Notes under the pieces: model-generated
Databases searched by the model: none
Told to the model about the DNA's origin: nothing
What the model saw: the letters and a program-made list of their open reading frames with translations, nothing else
Program-made: the position numbers and the translations under genes
Shown: one piece after another, positions 30,001 through 37,649 of the stretch
Layout of the letters: every line of letters starts with the position of its first letter
How positions within the stretch are numbered: position 1 is the stretch's first letter
Assembly (NCBI GenBank): GCA_014190155.1
Contig: BJFY01000003.1
Coordinates: forward strand, 1-64,000
Source: Actinomycetes bacterium
GTDB lineage: Bacteria > Actinomycetota > Actinomycetes > Nanopelagicales > Nanopelagicaceae
DNA length: 64,000 nt
Reading direction: 5' to 3'

Positions 30001-30124
30001 AGCGATCAATTTTTCTTGATTGTGACGTTAGCGCTGCAACCACTTCAGTAATCCAAGTTGCGCCATCATGCGCAACCAAAACAGCAGTTACATATTGGGT
30101 TAATTCATCTGGCTTGCTTGCCAT
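27035..30124 (-). CDS. GT2 glycosyltransferase fused to a large multi-pass membrane domain
   Basis: A 1029-residue protein. Residues about 10-250 are a GT-A glycosyltransferase: VTAVLVAHDGATWITEVV, WIWLIHDDSAP (DxD-like) and LSLFRDDVDFGWR. A linker follows, then about 12-14 transmembrane segments (about 400-800), a soluble extracytoplasmic region and a final helix near 1005. The design suggests mannosyl or other sugar transfer from a lipid-linked donor to an envelope polymer. It sits between whiB2 and DUF5719/manB, as in Streptomyces. The exact acceptor is unknown. Confidence 0.85.
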   Translation of the reverse strand: MASKPDELTQYVTAVLVAHDGATWITEVVAALTSQSRKIDRLIAIDTDSKDESAKKLRSADITTLSMSRGTGFGDAIDEALRKLPSKNSETVTEWIWLIHDDSAPAKSALAELLTAIENRPTVAIAGPKIKGWHDRNHLLEIGVSIAGNGARWTGLEYREQDQGQRDGIKDELAVSTAGALIRRDVYEELGGLDPNLSLFRDDVDFGWRANVAGHAVISVSNAVIFHAEAAASERRSVDVSEAFLHRPLLLDRRNAAYVILANSSNWLLPILGLQLFASALARAIGYLFAKLPGYAADEIAAVGLLIIRPNLIFQARRNRKKTRLLSPRTVARFVPPRGSQMRLAIERSRAVITRFGESRKSAEELSELTLPTIDLGNEDAEEVDNSPQQFLKIRALAKRPIYPLTLLILILTLIASRNRFGSLAGGALSTAPASAFDLFKKYLDSWHPIGLGSSSSAPPWIFLLALSSIALLGNIKLFIALLFIFAVPLALIFIYRLARKITESRTIAFMAAMLYAFSPPVLGAINTGSFGTLFVALVAPFFFTNLISRRDLRSHSWAKLAAFALFDTFILIFAPSAFLAIFFWQLTRSLPEIIKLLRVVKTRIEFFEVYKVLIVKLTFLLLMPLVLTLPWSLNLIRNPSRFLLNPGIPVPGGSALSTLLTNPGGFTSLPFWIISPALAFAVVALFSTKSREYGELAVFMVGFALLTNVFLITGNGVSAYFHSWSGSILTLATLSAIFAGINLSDNNIPRLSRAHFNFRHILLFAISFLSVAYLTLTTSWWVSSGADSQVTASQLSRLPAFLSAGGQTDERYKTLVLYKEKEVLNYFIARDASIELGDADITFSSNKIVDDSIKNLVNGSGVTSSKYLGEFGIKFVFMANPVDNEVVRTIDGIGGFTRLSATRDGISWKIGSAHNRISYISNSDGLLGMVSGSVGTQSTVPGAGTVVIGENFDSSWKLLLNGSAMKLLKSELGMPEFKVPAAGDVIIYHDGTSRRAWVSLQAILAIFIIVLASPGRRRKREFADEELA

Positions 30125-30158
30125 AGTGTTTGCACCACCCTTGGCACTAAAGTTGAAG

Positions 30159-30449
30159 TTACGCTGGACGTCGTTTCAATCTGCGCCGTTCACGTTCGGA
30201 TAATCCGCCCCAGATCCCAAATCTTTCATCGTGAGCTAGTGCGTACTCGAGACATTCTGAGCGAACTTCGCACGACATGCAAACACGCTTGGCTTCTCTA
30301 GTAGATCCACCTTTTTCAGGGAAGAAAGCTTCTGGGTCAGTCTGAGCGCAGAGTGCTCGCTCTTGCCAAGATAGTTCAACTATCTCGCCATTTCCTAGTT
30401 GGATGCTGGGGCCGCTATTCACATATTCAACTCGGCGTAGTTCAGACAT
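30159..30449 (-). CDS. whiB2: WhiB2/WhiB-type iron-sulfur regulator
   Basis: A 96-residue WhiB protein with cluster ligands Cys34, Cys57, Cys60 and Cys66 (CMSC, RSEC), the GIWGG turn and a basic tail (RERRRLKRRPA). The LSWQERALCAQTDPEAFFPEKGG block matches WhiB/WhmD of Streptomyces and Mycobacterium, which controls septation. This organism probably does not sporulate, so a division role is likelier. AGGAG lies about 9 bases upstream of the ATG. A well-formed promoter with -35 and -10 boxes precedes it, overlapped by a palindrome. Confidence 0.94.
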   Translation of the reverse strand: MSELRRVEYVNSGPSIQLGNGEIVELSWQERALCAQTDPEAFFPEKGGSTREAKRVCMSCEVRSECLEYALAHDERFGIWGGLSERERRRLKRRPA

Positions 30450-30501
30450 CTATAGGTCTCCTAAATGGATGGGCCACCGCTCCGGCAGCGCTAATAGGTG
30501 A

Positions 30502-30530
30502 ATTACACGCGTGTTATTCATTTGAGTCAA
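30502..30530 (-). promoter_or_regulatory. whiB2 promoter with overlapping palindrome
   Basis: Minus-strand TTGACT (525-530 of this kb, 30525-30530) and TGTAAT (30502-30507) are separated by exactly 17 bases, a canonical sigma-A-type promoter about 50 bases from the ATG. The palindrome ACACGCGTGT at 30505-30514 overlaps the -10 box and spacer, a good position for a repressor. Confidence 0.6.
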
Positions 30531-30566
30531 GTCAGATTTGGCAAAAATCGAAAGTTTTTTACTGGG

Positions 30567-31544
30567 TCAATATCCAATTATTTCCGAGGTGGCCACGGTG
30601 TTTGCCGCAATTTGCGAATTTGGAGCCACAATCCCATTAATTATGCGGCAATTATCAGCTATTTTCGCACCTGCAAATATTATCGATCCAATAATTTCGC
30701 AATTTTCGCCGATAACTACGCTCTTGGAAATTACCGAGCCGCCCGCAATTTTTGTCGACTTTCCCAGGGTTACATCGAGTGCAATCAATGCCTTCCCATC
30801 ATTTTCGGGAGTGGCGGGAGATTGCAATTTCTTGGTGATTAAGTCTTGAGAGGCGGTAATTAGAGCCGCTGGTGTGCCGATATCTAACCAATAACTTTGA
30901 TCTACATATCCTTTAACGGTTAGACCTCGCTTTAATAAATCTGGAAAAGTTTCGCGTTCCACGCTGATCACAATTTCCGCAGGAATCATTTCAAATACTG
31001 AACTATCAAAAATGTAGCATCCGGCATTGATCAAGTTGGTTACGGGGCTATCCATTTTCTCCAAAAATGCGAGCACGTTTTTATCGCCATCAAGCGGCAC
31101 GCACCCAAATGCCCGAGCATCTTCTACTTCAATTAGAAATAAAGTTACGGCAGCTTTAGAATTCCTATGAAAATTAATCTGAGCGGTTAAATCATGGCCG
31201 CTAAGTACATCTCCATTAAAAATGACAACCAAATCTCCAGGTTGCAAATTCAAAGCTTTGCTGGCATTTTTAATAGCACCGCCAGTTCCGAGAGCTTCAG
31301 TTTCTACTGCATAATGTAGTTTCATTCCAAGCTTCGACCCATCACCAAAATATGGTTGGAAGACTTCGGCCATATACGAAGTCGCAAGTGCAATTTCCGT
31401 AATTCCAGCCGCTTTAGCTTTAGCTAGCTGATGTGCAGTAAAAGGCACACCGGCAACTTCCAACATTGGTTTCGGTGTATTTTTTGTGAGCGGCATAAGT
31501 CTGGTGCCTTTGCCACCAACTAATAAAATACCTTTTACGCTCAT
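30567..31544 (-). CDS. Mannose-1-phosphate guanylyltransferase-like nucleotidyltransferase
   Basis: A 325-residue sugar-nucleotide pyrophosphorylase. The N-terminal signature GGKGTRLMPLTKNTPKPML binds the nucleotide; FNGDVL holds the metal Asp; the C-terminal 90 residues form a left-handed hexapeptide-like region (GKSTKIAGGSVISKSVVIGE). By similarity to Rv3264c-type enzymes it probably makes GDP-mannose, consistent with nearby manB; glucose-1-phosphate cannot be excluded. The ATG overlaps the dapC stop by one base (TAATG), so it is coupled to lysine-pathway genes. Confidence 0.88.
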   Translation of the reverse strand: MSVKGILLVGGKGTRLMPLTKNTPKPMLEVAGVPFTAHQLAKAKAAGITEIALATSYMAEVFQPYFGDGSKLGMKLHYAVETEALGTGGAIKNASKALNLQPGDLVVIFNGDVLSGHDLTAQINFHRNSKAAVTLFLIEVEDARAFGCVPLDGDKNVLAFLEKMDSPVTNLINAGCYIFDSSVFEMIPAEIVISVERETFPDLLKRGLTVKGYVDQSYWLDIGTPAALITASQDLITKKLQSPATPENDGKALIALDVTLGKSTKIAGGSVISKSVVIGENCEIIGSIIFAGAKIADNCRIINGIVAPNSQIAANTVATSEIIGY

Positions 31545-32611
31545 TATCCCTGCCGAATTCGATCCGCTGCAGCTGCAATATTTTTATCGGTCGCAGTTAA
31601 AGAAATTCGAATGTACTGCTTTCCGGCCTGGCCATAAAAGCTGCCAGGGGTGGTTAATATTCCACGCTCGGCAAACCAAGAAACCAGTTCCCAATCACCT
31701 TCACTTCTAGCACACCAAACATATAAACCGGCTTCGGAAAATTCGATTTTAAAATCAGCCGCAACAAGAGCGCTAACCATAACTTTACGACGAGCCACAT
31801 ATCTTGTGGCTTGCTCATGCACATGGGTCTCATCGCTAAGTGCCGCAACCATTGCTGCTTGCACGGGTAGTGGCACCATCAAACCAAGATGTTTTCGAAC
31901 TTCTAGGAGTCGATCAACAATTCTTGGATCACCAAAAATAAAGCCGGCGCGATAACCCGCCAAATTAGAACGTTTTGAAAGCGAATGCGCAGCAATGATA
32001 TTTCGATTATCACCGTTAGTTAACGAGAAGATTGAAAATGGCTTTTTGGAATCTGGGAACGGGACATAGCATTCATCGACCGCTAGAACCCTAGCGCCAG
32101 ATCTTGCCCAAGCGATATTGGCATTTAATTCTGCTTCGGAATGAACTCGGCCAGTTGGATTAGATGGTGTGTTTACCCAGGCTAAATCGCCATCTGGCCA
32201 AGTGTCGGAAGCAATATCTACTTCGACAACTTCACTCTTGCTGACCAATCCGCTGACTTGATAAGACGGATATGCAATTTTAGGAATTAATACTTTTTGA
32301 GATTCGAGCAGCGTTGGCAATAATGTAATTAACTCTTTCGAACCGATTGTTGGAAGCACCGCAAAATCTCCAGTCGCGCCAAGTATTTCGGTGGCATAAC
32401 GTTTTAAAGATTTCTGCAGCTCCGCGGTACCAGCAGTAGCTGGATAAGCCGGTGAATTTGCGTTTTCGCTAAGCGCTTTTTGAATAAATTCTGGCGTCGA
32501 ATCAACTGGAGTTCCAATTGATAAATCAATTATTCCAAGTGGATTACTTCGAGCTTTATCGCCAAATGGAGCGAGCGCATCCCAAGGAAAATCTGGAAGT
32601 TTCAGTTTCGT
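31544..32611 (-). CDS. dapC: Succinyldiaminopimelate aminotransferase DapC with non-canonical start
   Basis: A PLP enzyme of about 355 residues in the succinylase branch of diaminopimelate/lysine synthesis. The conserved N-terminus LPDFPWDALAPFG is followed by LSIGTPVDSTPEF and YPATAGT, then the GSKEL motif, NTPSNPTGR, VDECYVPF and the PLP Lys in SLSKRSNLAGYRAG. Between the in-frame stop at 32660-32662 and the GTG at 32359 there is no ATG, GTG or TTG. The candidates are ACG at 32609-32611, forming TAACG with the fdxA stop, CTG at 32605 and ATA at 32614. The start given is the ACG. A start at 32359 would lose about 84 conserved residues. Confidence 0.8.
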   Translation of the reverse strand, partial: TKLKLPDFPWDALAPFGDKARSNPLGIIDLSIGTPVDSTPEFIQKALSENANSPAYPATAGTAELQKSLKRYATEILGATGDFAVLPTIGSKELITLLPTLLESQKVLIPKIAYPSYQVSGLVSKSEVVEVDIASDTWPDGDLAWVNTPSNPTGRVHSEAELNANIAWARSGARVLAVDECYVPFPDSKKPFSIFSLTNGDNRNIIAAHSLSKRSNLAGYRAGFIFGDPRIVDRLLEVRKHLGLMVPLPVQAAMVAALSDETHVHEQATRYVARRKVMVSALVAADFKIEFSEAGLYVWCARSEGDWELVSWFAERGILTTPGSFYGQAGKQYIRISLTATDKNIAAAADRIRQG

Positions 32612-32937
32612 TATTCCGCTGCAGGTTTCTTTTGAATCGTCAGAATAATCTGATGATCTTTACCGGTTGGTCCGGTTTTGCTTGCGCCGCCCGGGGATCC
32701 AAGTTCATCAAAGAATTCCACATTAGCTTTGTGAAAATCTTTCCATTTTTCCGGAACGTCATCTTCGTAAAAAATCGCTTCAACCGGGCAGACCGGTTCG
32801 CAGGCACCGCAATCCACACATTCATCTGGTTGGATGTAAAGCATTCGATCGCCTTCATAAATACAATCAACCGGACATTCTTCGATACAAGATTTATCTT
32901 TAATATCGACACACGGTTCTGCGATTATGTAGGTCAT
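32611..32937 (-). CDS. fdxA: 7Fe ferredoxin (FdxA/FdxC type)
   Basis: A 108-residue ferredoxin with two clusters. The N-terminal half has the [3Fe-4S] pattern ([17 protein letters not shown]) and the [4Fe-4S] set [12 protein letters not shown], with the Asp/Glu-rich C-terminus of the Azotobacter-type seven-iron family. It transfers single electrons, for example to cytochrome P450 or dehydrogenases. AAGGAG six bases before the ATG gives a leadered start. Order fdxA-dapC matches other actinobacteria, and dapC starts directly at its stop. Confidence 0.95.
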   Translation of the reverse strand: MTYIIAEPCVDIKDKSCIEECPVDCIYEGDRMLYIQPDECVDCGACEPVCPVEAIFYEDDVPEKWKDFHKANVEFFDELGSPGGASKTGPTGKDHQIILTIQKKPAAE

Positions 32938-33037
32938 CGAACGCTCCTTTTTTTCTGATTACTTTCCCGCCGATTTGCCGATCGGTCGGCTAGTTTGAAC
33001 CCTGCGAATACCCCGTAATCGTACAGAATAGGGCGGT

Positions 33038-34027
33038 ATGAGGAAGCATCTAACTGGAGGGCAGCCTGAAAAAGAACTAGCCCCGCTAATTGGGCAACGG
33101 GTTAGCGTTCGTCTCCATGATGGCGATGGCAGTTATCGCGATCTTCTCGGAGAGTTAGCGAGTCCAGATTCAATTAGGAAGAAAAATGGCGAAATTGTAT
33201 TTTTCAATCCTGCAAAAGTAGCTGCGCTGCGCGTTGTGGTGGATTCAGATTTTAGGGCTGGCACTGGAGCACCGCTCTCTATGAGAATTCGAGATTTAGA
33301 AATTGCAGCCTCAAAAACTTGGCCGAGTAATTCAGTAGAGATTTTTGGTCAATGGCAAATTCGGATCTCAAAAGGTTTTTCATACCGAGCAAATTCAGTA
33401 TTGCCAATTGGCGTTGCGCCATTTGGTGAACCACCATTAGAACTCCCTGAATCAGTTGCTTATGTAATTTCGAAGTATCTCGAGCATAAACTAGACCCAG
33501 TATTTCACGTTTCCTTACCAGTTCATCAAGAACTGGATGATTACTTAGCAAAAAATGGTTGGGAATCCCCGTTTGAAATTCTGGTAATGGTTGGTGACAC
33601 CCGCGAACTCATTTTCATAGAGCACAATGGCAAAATTATCGAAGCGAGTAAATTAACGCAATCTTGGTTAGATTTACAGGGAGATCAAAGCGTTAATGAA
33701 ATTCTAGAAGGTTACCCATCTAAATTTATAGAACTTCAAATTGCGAATAAGGCTGTAGCAGTTGGTCGACTTTCCATTGCTGACGGTTGGGGAATTCTCA
33801 CTAGAATTTTTGTTGCCGAAGATCAACGTCGGAAGGGTCTTGGGATTGCGATCGTTTCTGAAATGGCTCGCTCCGCTGAAAAAGTTGGGTGCAACAAACT
33901 CGCATTACAAGTCAATTCAGATAATTACGAAGCGATAAAACTCTATGAAAAGATGGGCTTTAAAGTGCACCACACTTATCGATACCGTAAATTAGTTTCA
34001 GCAAATAAACCCGCGGAGTGCTGCTAA
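33038..34027 (+). CDS. GNAT acetyltransferase with N-terminal SH3-like domain (Rv0428c-like)
   Basis: A 329-residue protein. The N-terminal 70 residues (LIGQRVSVRLHDGDGSYRDLLGEL) look like the SH3/LSm-type domain found in front of GNAT domains in Rv0428c relatives; the C-terminal 90 residues carry the acetyl-CoA motif FVAEDQRRKGLGIAIVSEM and the final VNSDNYEAIKLYEKMGF. The substrate is unknown. It is not the two-GNAT mycothiol synthase MshD by length and layout, though it is near mshB. Its TAA overlaps the cysS ATG (TAATG). Confidence 0.75.
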   Translation: MRKHLTGGQPEKELAPLIGQRVSVRLHDGDGSYRDLLGELASPDSIRKKNGEIVFFNPAKVAALRVVVDSDFRAGTGAPLSMRIRDLEIAASKTWPSNSVEIFGQWQIRISKGFSYRANSVLPIGVAPFGEPPLELPESVAYVISKYLEHKLDPVFHVSLPVHQELDDYLAKNGWESPFEILVMVGDTRELIFIEHNGKIIEASKLTQSWLDLQGDQSVNEILEGYPSKFIELQIANKAVAVGRLSIADGWGILTRIFVAEDQRRKGLGIAIVSEMARSAEKVGCNKLALQVNSDNYEAIKLYEKMGFKVHHTYRYRKLVSANKPAECC

Positions 34028-35439
34028 TGAAAAGATTTCAACTATCGATTTACGATACAAAGAGCAGGTCTAACCAAATTGTCAGATCCACAAATGGCCG
34101 TGAAATCCGAATTTATTGTTGTGGGCCAACAGTTTATCGAGATGCGCATGTAGGGAACTTAAGAACTTTTTTATTGAGTGATTTAGTTGTAAGGACGCTT
34201 AATTATTTAGGAGTAGCAACTTTGGTAGTTCAGAACATAACAGATGTGGGTCATATGACTGACGACCATAGTGAAGACAAATTATTAAGCCAATCGATAA
34301 TTGAGAAAGTTAATCCAATTGTGATTGCTCGAAAATATGAAGAGCATTTCAAATCTGATTTAATTGCCTTAAATATCAGACCAGCTGACCATAATCCGCG
34401 GGCAAGTGAGTGCATCGAAATGATGCAGACGCACATAAGTAAGTTGATTGAACTTGGTAGCGCATACATCGGTAGTGACCAAACTGTTTATTTTGCAGCT
34501 GAAAGTTTTCCTACTTATGGCGCGCTAAGCGGAAATCGGTTAGACCAATTAAAGCCAGGCCGTCGATATGATTATCAAGAAGATGGCGCAAAGAAATTCC
34601 ACGCCGATTGGGCGCTCTGGAAAGCTGCTGGTAACAGAACCGACATGGTTTGGGATTCGCCATGGGGAGTTGGTTTCCCAGGTTGGCATATCGAATGTTC
34701 GGCAATGTCTTTAGATTTTCTCAATGGACATGTTGATCTTCATATCGGTGGCATCGATCTCCGCTTTCCACATCACGAAAATGAACGTGCTCAGTCAAAT
34801 GCAATTCTTGCTGCCGTCGATGATGAAGTTGTCGACCTTTGGCTACATGGAGAGCATCTGCTTTTTGAAGGAAGGAAAATGGCTAAAAGTTCAGGAAATG
34901 TAGTTTTGATATCTGATGTATTAGCAAAAGGTTTTGATCCACTTGCAGTTAGGTTTTGTTTTCTAGAAAATCGATACCGCAGTCAGATGGATCTAGATTG
35001 GACCAGCATTGCCGCAGCTGATGAAACTTTGAATAAATGGCGTAGTGCTTGGCAAAATTGGATCGCCCTTTCGAATCAAACCGAAAGCCCACTAACTAAA
35101 TCTATTACCGATGAAGTGCTCGGTTTTTTTGCCGCAGACTTAGATACCCCAAGAGCGATGCAAGTGTTAAGACAAACCTACAAACGCTCGGATTTAACAG
35201 ATTCGGAAAAAAGCTTTGCAATTTCGGCGATGGATCAACTATTTGGTTTGGATTTAACGGTGCCACCAAAAAAAGTCAAAACTTTAACTCCAGAAATTTC
35301 GGTAATATTAAAAGCACGGTTGAGCGCGCGCCTAGAAAAGAATTACAAATTGAGCGATGAATTACGATTACAGCTAACTGAATTGGGAGTTGAAGTGCAA
35401 GACAAAGGTAATGAGCAAGAATGGCGCTGGCTAAATTAA
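34027..35439 (+). CDS. cysS: Cysteinyl-tRNA synthetase family protein
   Basis: A 470-residue class I synthetase. HVGN (residues 41-44) is the HIGH box, preceded by the zinc Cys32 in CCGPTVY; other zinc ligands are in GWHIECSAM and PHHENE; KMAKSSGN is the KMSKS loop. The C-terminal region (ARLSARLEKNYKLSDELR onward) is the anticodon-domain end missing from MshC ligases. ITDVGHMTDD resembles non-actinobacterial CysRS rather than the Streptomyces type. GGAG before the ATG at 34027 and the TAATG overlap fix the start. It could be the main CysRS or a paralog serving thiol synthesis. Confidence 0.85.
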   Translation: MKRFQLSIYDTKSRSNQIVRSTNGREIRIYCCGPTVYRDAHVGNLRTFLLSDLVVRTLNYLGVATLVVQNITDVGHMTDDHSEDKLLSQSIIEKVNPIVIARKYEEHFKSDLIALNIRPADHNPRASECIEMMQTHISKLIELGSAYIGSDQTVYFAAESFPTYGALSGNRLDQLKPGRRYDYQEDGAKKFHADWALWKAAGNRTDMVWDSPWGVGFPGWHIECSAMSLDFLNGHVDLHIGGIDLRFPHHENERAQSNAILAAVDDEVVDLWLHGEHLLFEGRKMAKSSGNVVLISDVLAKGFDPLAVRFCFLENRYRSQMDLDWTSIAAADETLNKWRSAWQNWIALSNQTESPLTKSITDEVLGFFAADLDTPRAMQVLRQTYKRSDLTDSEKSFAISAMDQLFGLDLTVPPKKVKTLTPEISVILKARLSARLEKNYKLSDELRLQLTELGVEVQDKGNEQEWRWLN

Positions 35440-35747
35440 GCTTTTGCTAACGTCGCGAGTATCGCAGAAATCAATCCTAAGAAAATAAAAAAATTACCAA
35501 TGTTGTTTCCCAGAATTAAAATTTCATCACCATTTCCAATAGTCCCAGCTCTAGTTACAACTAATGTCCAACCAAAAGTTGCAAATATCCGTACGGCCCG
35601 GCCACCCCAAGTTTTTCCGACCAGACGAATCCCAACGAAAATCGCAAGAATTACAAAAATTAATCCAAACGGTGGCCATAGGTTATGTACCAAAACTGAT
35701 GCAGCGCCAATTAGCACACCGGCAACAATTGAAAGTAAATATTTCAT
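35436..35747 (-). CDS. DUF6113 membrane protein
   Basis: A 103-residue protein with about four hydrophobic segments (about 2-20, 25-40, 52-68, 80-100). Its place directly behind mshB matches the DUF6113 family in Streptomyces. The frame is open to 35840, but the ATG at 35745-35747 overlaps the mshB stop as ATGA and removes a spurious Arg-rich start. The stop shares the four bases TTAA with the cysS stop. Function unknown; not required by the known mycothiol chemistry. Confidence 0.72.
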   Translation of the reverse strand: MKYLLSIVAGVLIGAASVLVHNLWPPFGLIFVILAIFVGIRLVGKTWGGRAVRIFATFGWTLVVTRAGTIGNGDEILILGNNIGNFFIFLGLISAILATLAKA

Positions 35748-36625
35748 CGCAGTCCTGCGAACAAATCTGTTTCCCGGCCGTTTCCATCTAATGCGCCAGC
35801 TTTGACGCCTTTTACTAAAGTGTAAAACTCCTGACCCCAAACTTTTAAACCGAGTTTATTGGAGAGCGCAAAAAATGGGCCATCTGTTGCAATTTGTGTT
35901 GCGTGCGCTTTCATAGCTGCCATTTTTTTCTCAACAAAAGCTTCGCCATCAATCACAGTCGTGACTAATCCATCTGGTTTTGCAAAGGGCAAATCTTCGG
36001 CTTTTTCAGCGCCAAAGAAATCCGAGCCAACTTCTTTCATTGCACTAATTCCTTCTTCAATAACTGAAATCGGAATTGTGTTCCAATAGATTTTTGAAAT
36101 TTCCCAAATTTCGCCTTCGCCAAATGACTTATCCATGGCTAATTCCGCAGCTCGCATCGCCACTCGGTGTGCTTGAATATGATCTGGGTGGCCATATCCC
36201 CCAATTTCGTCGTAAGTCACCATCACTTCTGGTTTAACTTCGCGAATGATTTTCACTAACTCACCAGCTGCTAAATCAAGATTAGCTTGCCAAAAAACAT
36301 CTGGCCGATTATTTGACTCAGTTTCCATCATTCCACTATCGCGCCAAGAAATATTTGGGGCACCTAAGAATCTAAAATCTGATACTCCAATAATTCTCAT
36401 CGCATCCGCAAGTTCTAGCTCTCGATGTTTCCCCAAGCCACCATCAATTGCGCTAGCTAAATTTGAAAGTTCTGGAAGAAGAACTTCGCCTTCTTCGCCT
36501 CTAGTGCATGTGACCAGAGTTACGCTGGCGCCTTCAGCCACATATTTCGCCATAGTTGCGCCGTTATTAATAGTTTCATCATCTGGATGCGCGTGAACTA
36601 GTAATAATCGAGCGTTCTTGGTCAT
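35744..36625 (-). CDS. mshB: Mycothiol precursor deacetylase MshB
   Basis: A 293-residue LmbE-family zinc deacetylase. The metal motif AHPDDE (residues 12-17) and the third ligand in GYGHPDHIQAHR are present, and KADGxVT-like C-terminal features match MshB rather than Mca. It removes acetate from GlcNAc-inositol, the second step in mycothiol synthesis, marking the host as an actinobacterium with mycothiol. GGGGGAG lies close to the ATG. mshA, mshC and mshD are not in the window. Confidence 0.9.
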   Translation of the reverse strand: MTKNARLLLVHAHPDDETINNGATMAKYVAEGASVTLVTCTRGEEGEVLLPELSNLASAIDGGLGKHRELELADAMRIIGVSDFRFLGAPNISWRDSGMMETESNNRPDVFWQANLDLAAGELVKIIREVKPEVMVTYDEIGGYGHPDHIQAHRVAMRAAELAMDKSFGEGEIWEISKIYWNTIPISVIEEGISAMKEVGSDFFGAEKAEDLPFAKPDGLVTTVIDGEAFVEKKMAAMKAHATQIATDGPFFALSNKLGLKVWGQEFYTLVKGVKAGALDGNGRETDLFAGLR

Positions 36626-36689
36626 AAACTCCCCCGAAAATAATCTTAATGATTGCGATTAAAGTGTGACTTTAACCCATAGCAACAAT

Positions 36690-36695
36690 TAATGT
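36690..36695 (+). promoter_or_regulatory. -10 box of the TetR gene, leaderless
   Basis: TAATGT, six bases (CGTACG), then ATG at 36702. This supports the first ATG rather than the one three codons later. A GTGACT hexamer 18 bases upstream may be a -35 box. Confidence 0.6.
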
Positions 36696-36701
36696 CGTAC
36701 G

Positions 36702-37349
36702 ATGTTGCCAATGAGTACTGATAATCCAGATAGTAAGAGTGAAAACCGCGCGCGCTTGCCGCGGGATGAGCGTAGGGCCCAACTTCTTGCTGCTGCTCTC
36801 GAAGTTTTTACTGCCTCTGGCTACCACGCTGCAGCAATGGATGAAATTGCCGATGGCGCTAACGTAAGTAAACCCGTCTTATATCAGCACTTTCCTTCAA
36901 AATTAGAACTTTATTTAGCGGTACTTGATGTTCATATTGATTCGCTGGTATTCGCAATCCAAACAGCGATTGCATCAACGCCAGATAACTCTTCTAGAGT
37001 TAAAGCAACCATCGATGCATATTTTGGTTTTATTGATAGTGAAGGTGAAGCATTTAGATTGTTATTTGAAAGTGATATGAGCGTTGAACCACAAGTACGC
37101 GAACGTTTAAATCGGATGACTTACGATTGCGCTGCCGCAGTAAGTGCAGTGATTTCTCTAGATACTGGACTTCCAAAAGAAGCATCAATGATTATCGCAA
37201 TTGGCGTAATTGGCAGCGCCCAAATAACAGCGCGTCATTGGTTAGACCGCGATGGAAAATTAAACCGAGAGCAAGCCGCAAATTTGGTAACCAGCCTGAT
37301 TTGGCGAGGAATATCTGGTTTCCCGTTAAATCAAAATGAAAATAAGTAA
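36702..37349 (+). CDS. TetR family regulator
   Basis: A 215-residue repressor. The N-terminal HTH lies in AAALEVFTASGYHAAAMDEIADGANVSK (split as AALEVFTASGYHAAAMDEIA and GANVSKPVLYQHF), followed by a helical ligand-binding domain. It corresponds in place and length to Rv3208 of Mycobacterium, which also precedes DUF3107. Its target and ligand are unknown. The start is set by a -10 box six bases before the ATG at 36702. Confidence 0.9.
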   Translation: MLPMSTDNPDSKSENRARLPRDERRAQLLAAALEVFTASGYHAAAMDEIADGANVSKPVLYQHFPSKLELYLAVLDVHIDSLVFAIQTAIASTPDNSSRVKATIDAYFGFIDSEGEAFRLLFESDMSVEPQVRERLNRMTYDCAAAVSAVISLDTGLPKEASMIIAIGVIGSAQITARHWLDRDGKLNREQAANLVTSLIWRGISGFPLNQNENK

Positions 37350-37373
37350 TTCTGCAATTTTTTGCCGAAACGA

Positions 37374-37379
37374 TAAGAT
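37374..37379 (+). promoter_or_regulatory. -10 box of the DUF3107 gene, leaderless
   Basis: TAAGAT, six bases (TCAATC), then ATG at 37386, in the 36-base gap behind the TetR gene. DUF3107 can therefore be transcribed on its own. Confidence 0.55.
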
Positions 37380-37385
37380 TCAATC

Positions 37386-37649
37386 ATGACAACTAAGAAA
37401 AGTTCAACTAAAACTGATAGTAGCTGTGAAGTAAGGATTTCAATCTCTGATTTAAGTCGCGAAGTTGAGTTAGAGGTCGCACTTTCTAAAAGTGATGTGC
37501 TTGCTCTCGTAAACTCTGCAATTAATTCAGGCAGCGCTTTGATATTGGATGATGTCAAAGGCCGGCAAGTTATTATTCCTGCCGCAAAAATTGCTTTCGT
37601 AGAGATAGGCGATCCCACTGCACGTAAAGTTGGTTTTGGTTCGCTTTAA
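37386..37649 (+). CDS. DUF3107 family small protein
   Basis: An 87-residue protein whose core EVRISISDLSREVELEVALSK, LILDDVKGRQVIIPAAKI and FVEIGDPTARKVGFG is the DUF3107 (Rv3208A) signature. The family is restricted to actinobacteria and has no known function; the core looks like a small beta-rich fold. It follows the TetR gene as in Mycobacterium. Its TAA shares the bases TTAA (37646-37649) with the convergent MarC stop. Confidence 0.9.
   Translation: MTTKKSSTKTDSSCEVRISISDLSREVELEVALSKSDVLALVNSAINSGSALILDDVKGRQVIIPAAKIAFVEIGDPTARKVGFGSL

Noticed and set aside
32970-32991. Repeated GCCGAT and short hairpin between fdxA and the GNAT gene
   Set aside because: A 5-base stem with small loop in a GC-richer patch is within chance; no promoter element could be tied to it.
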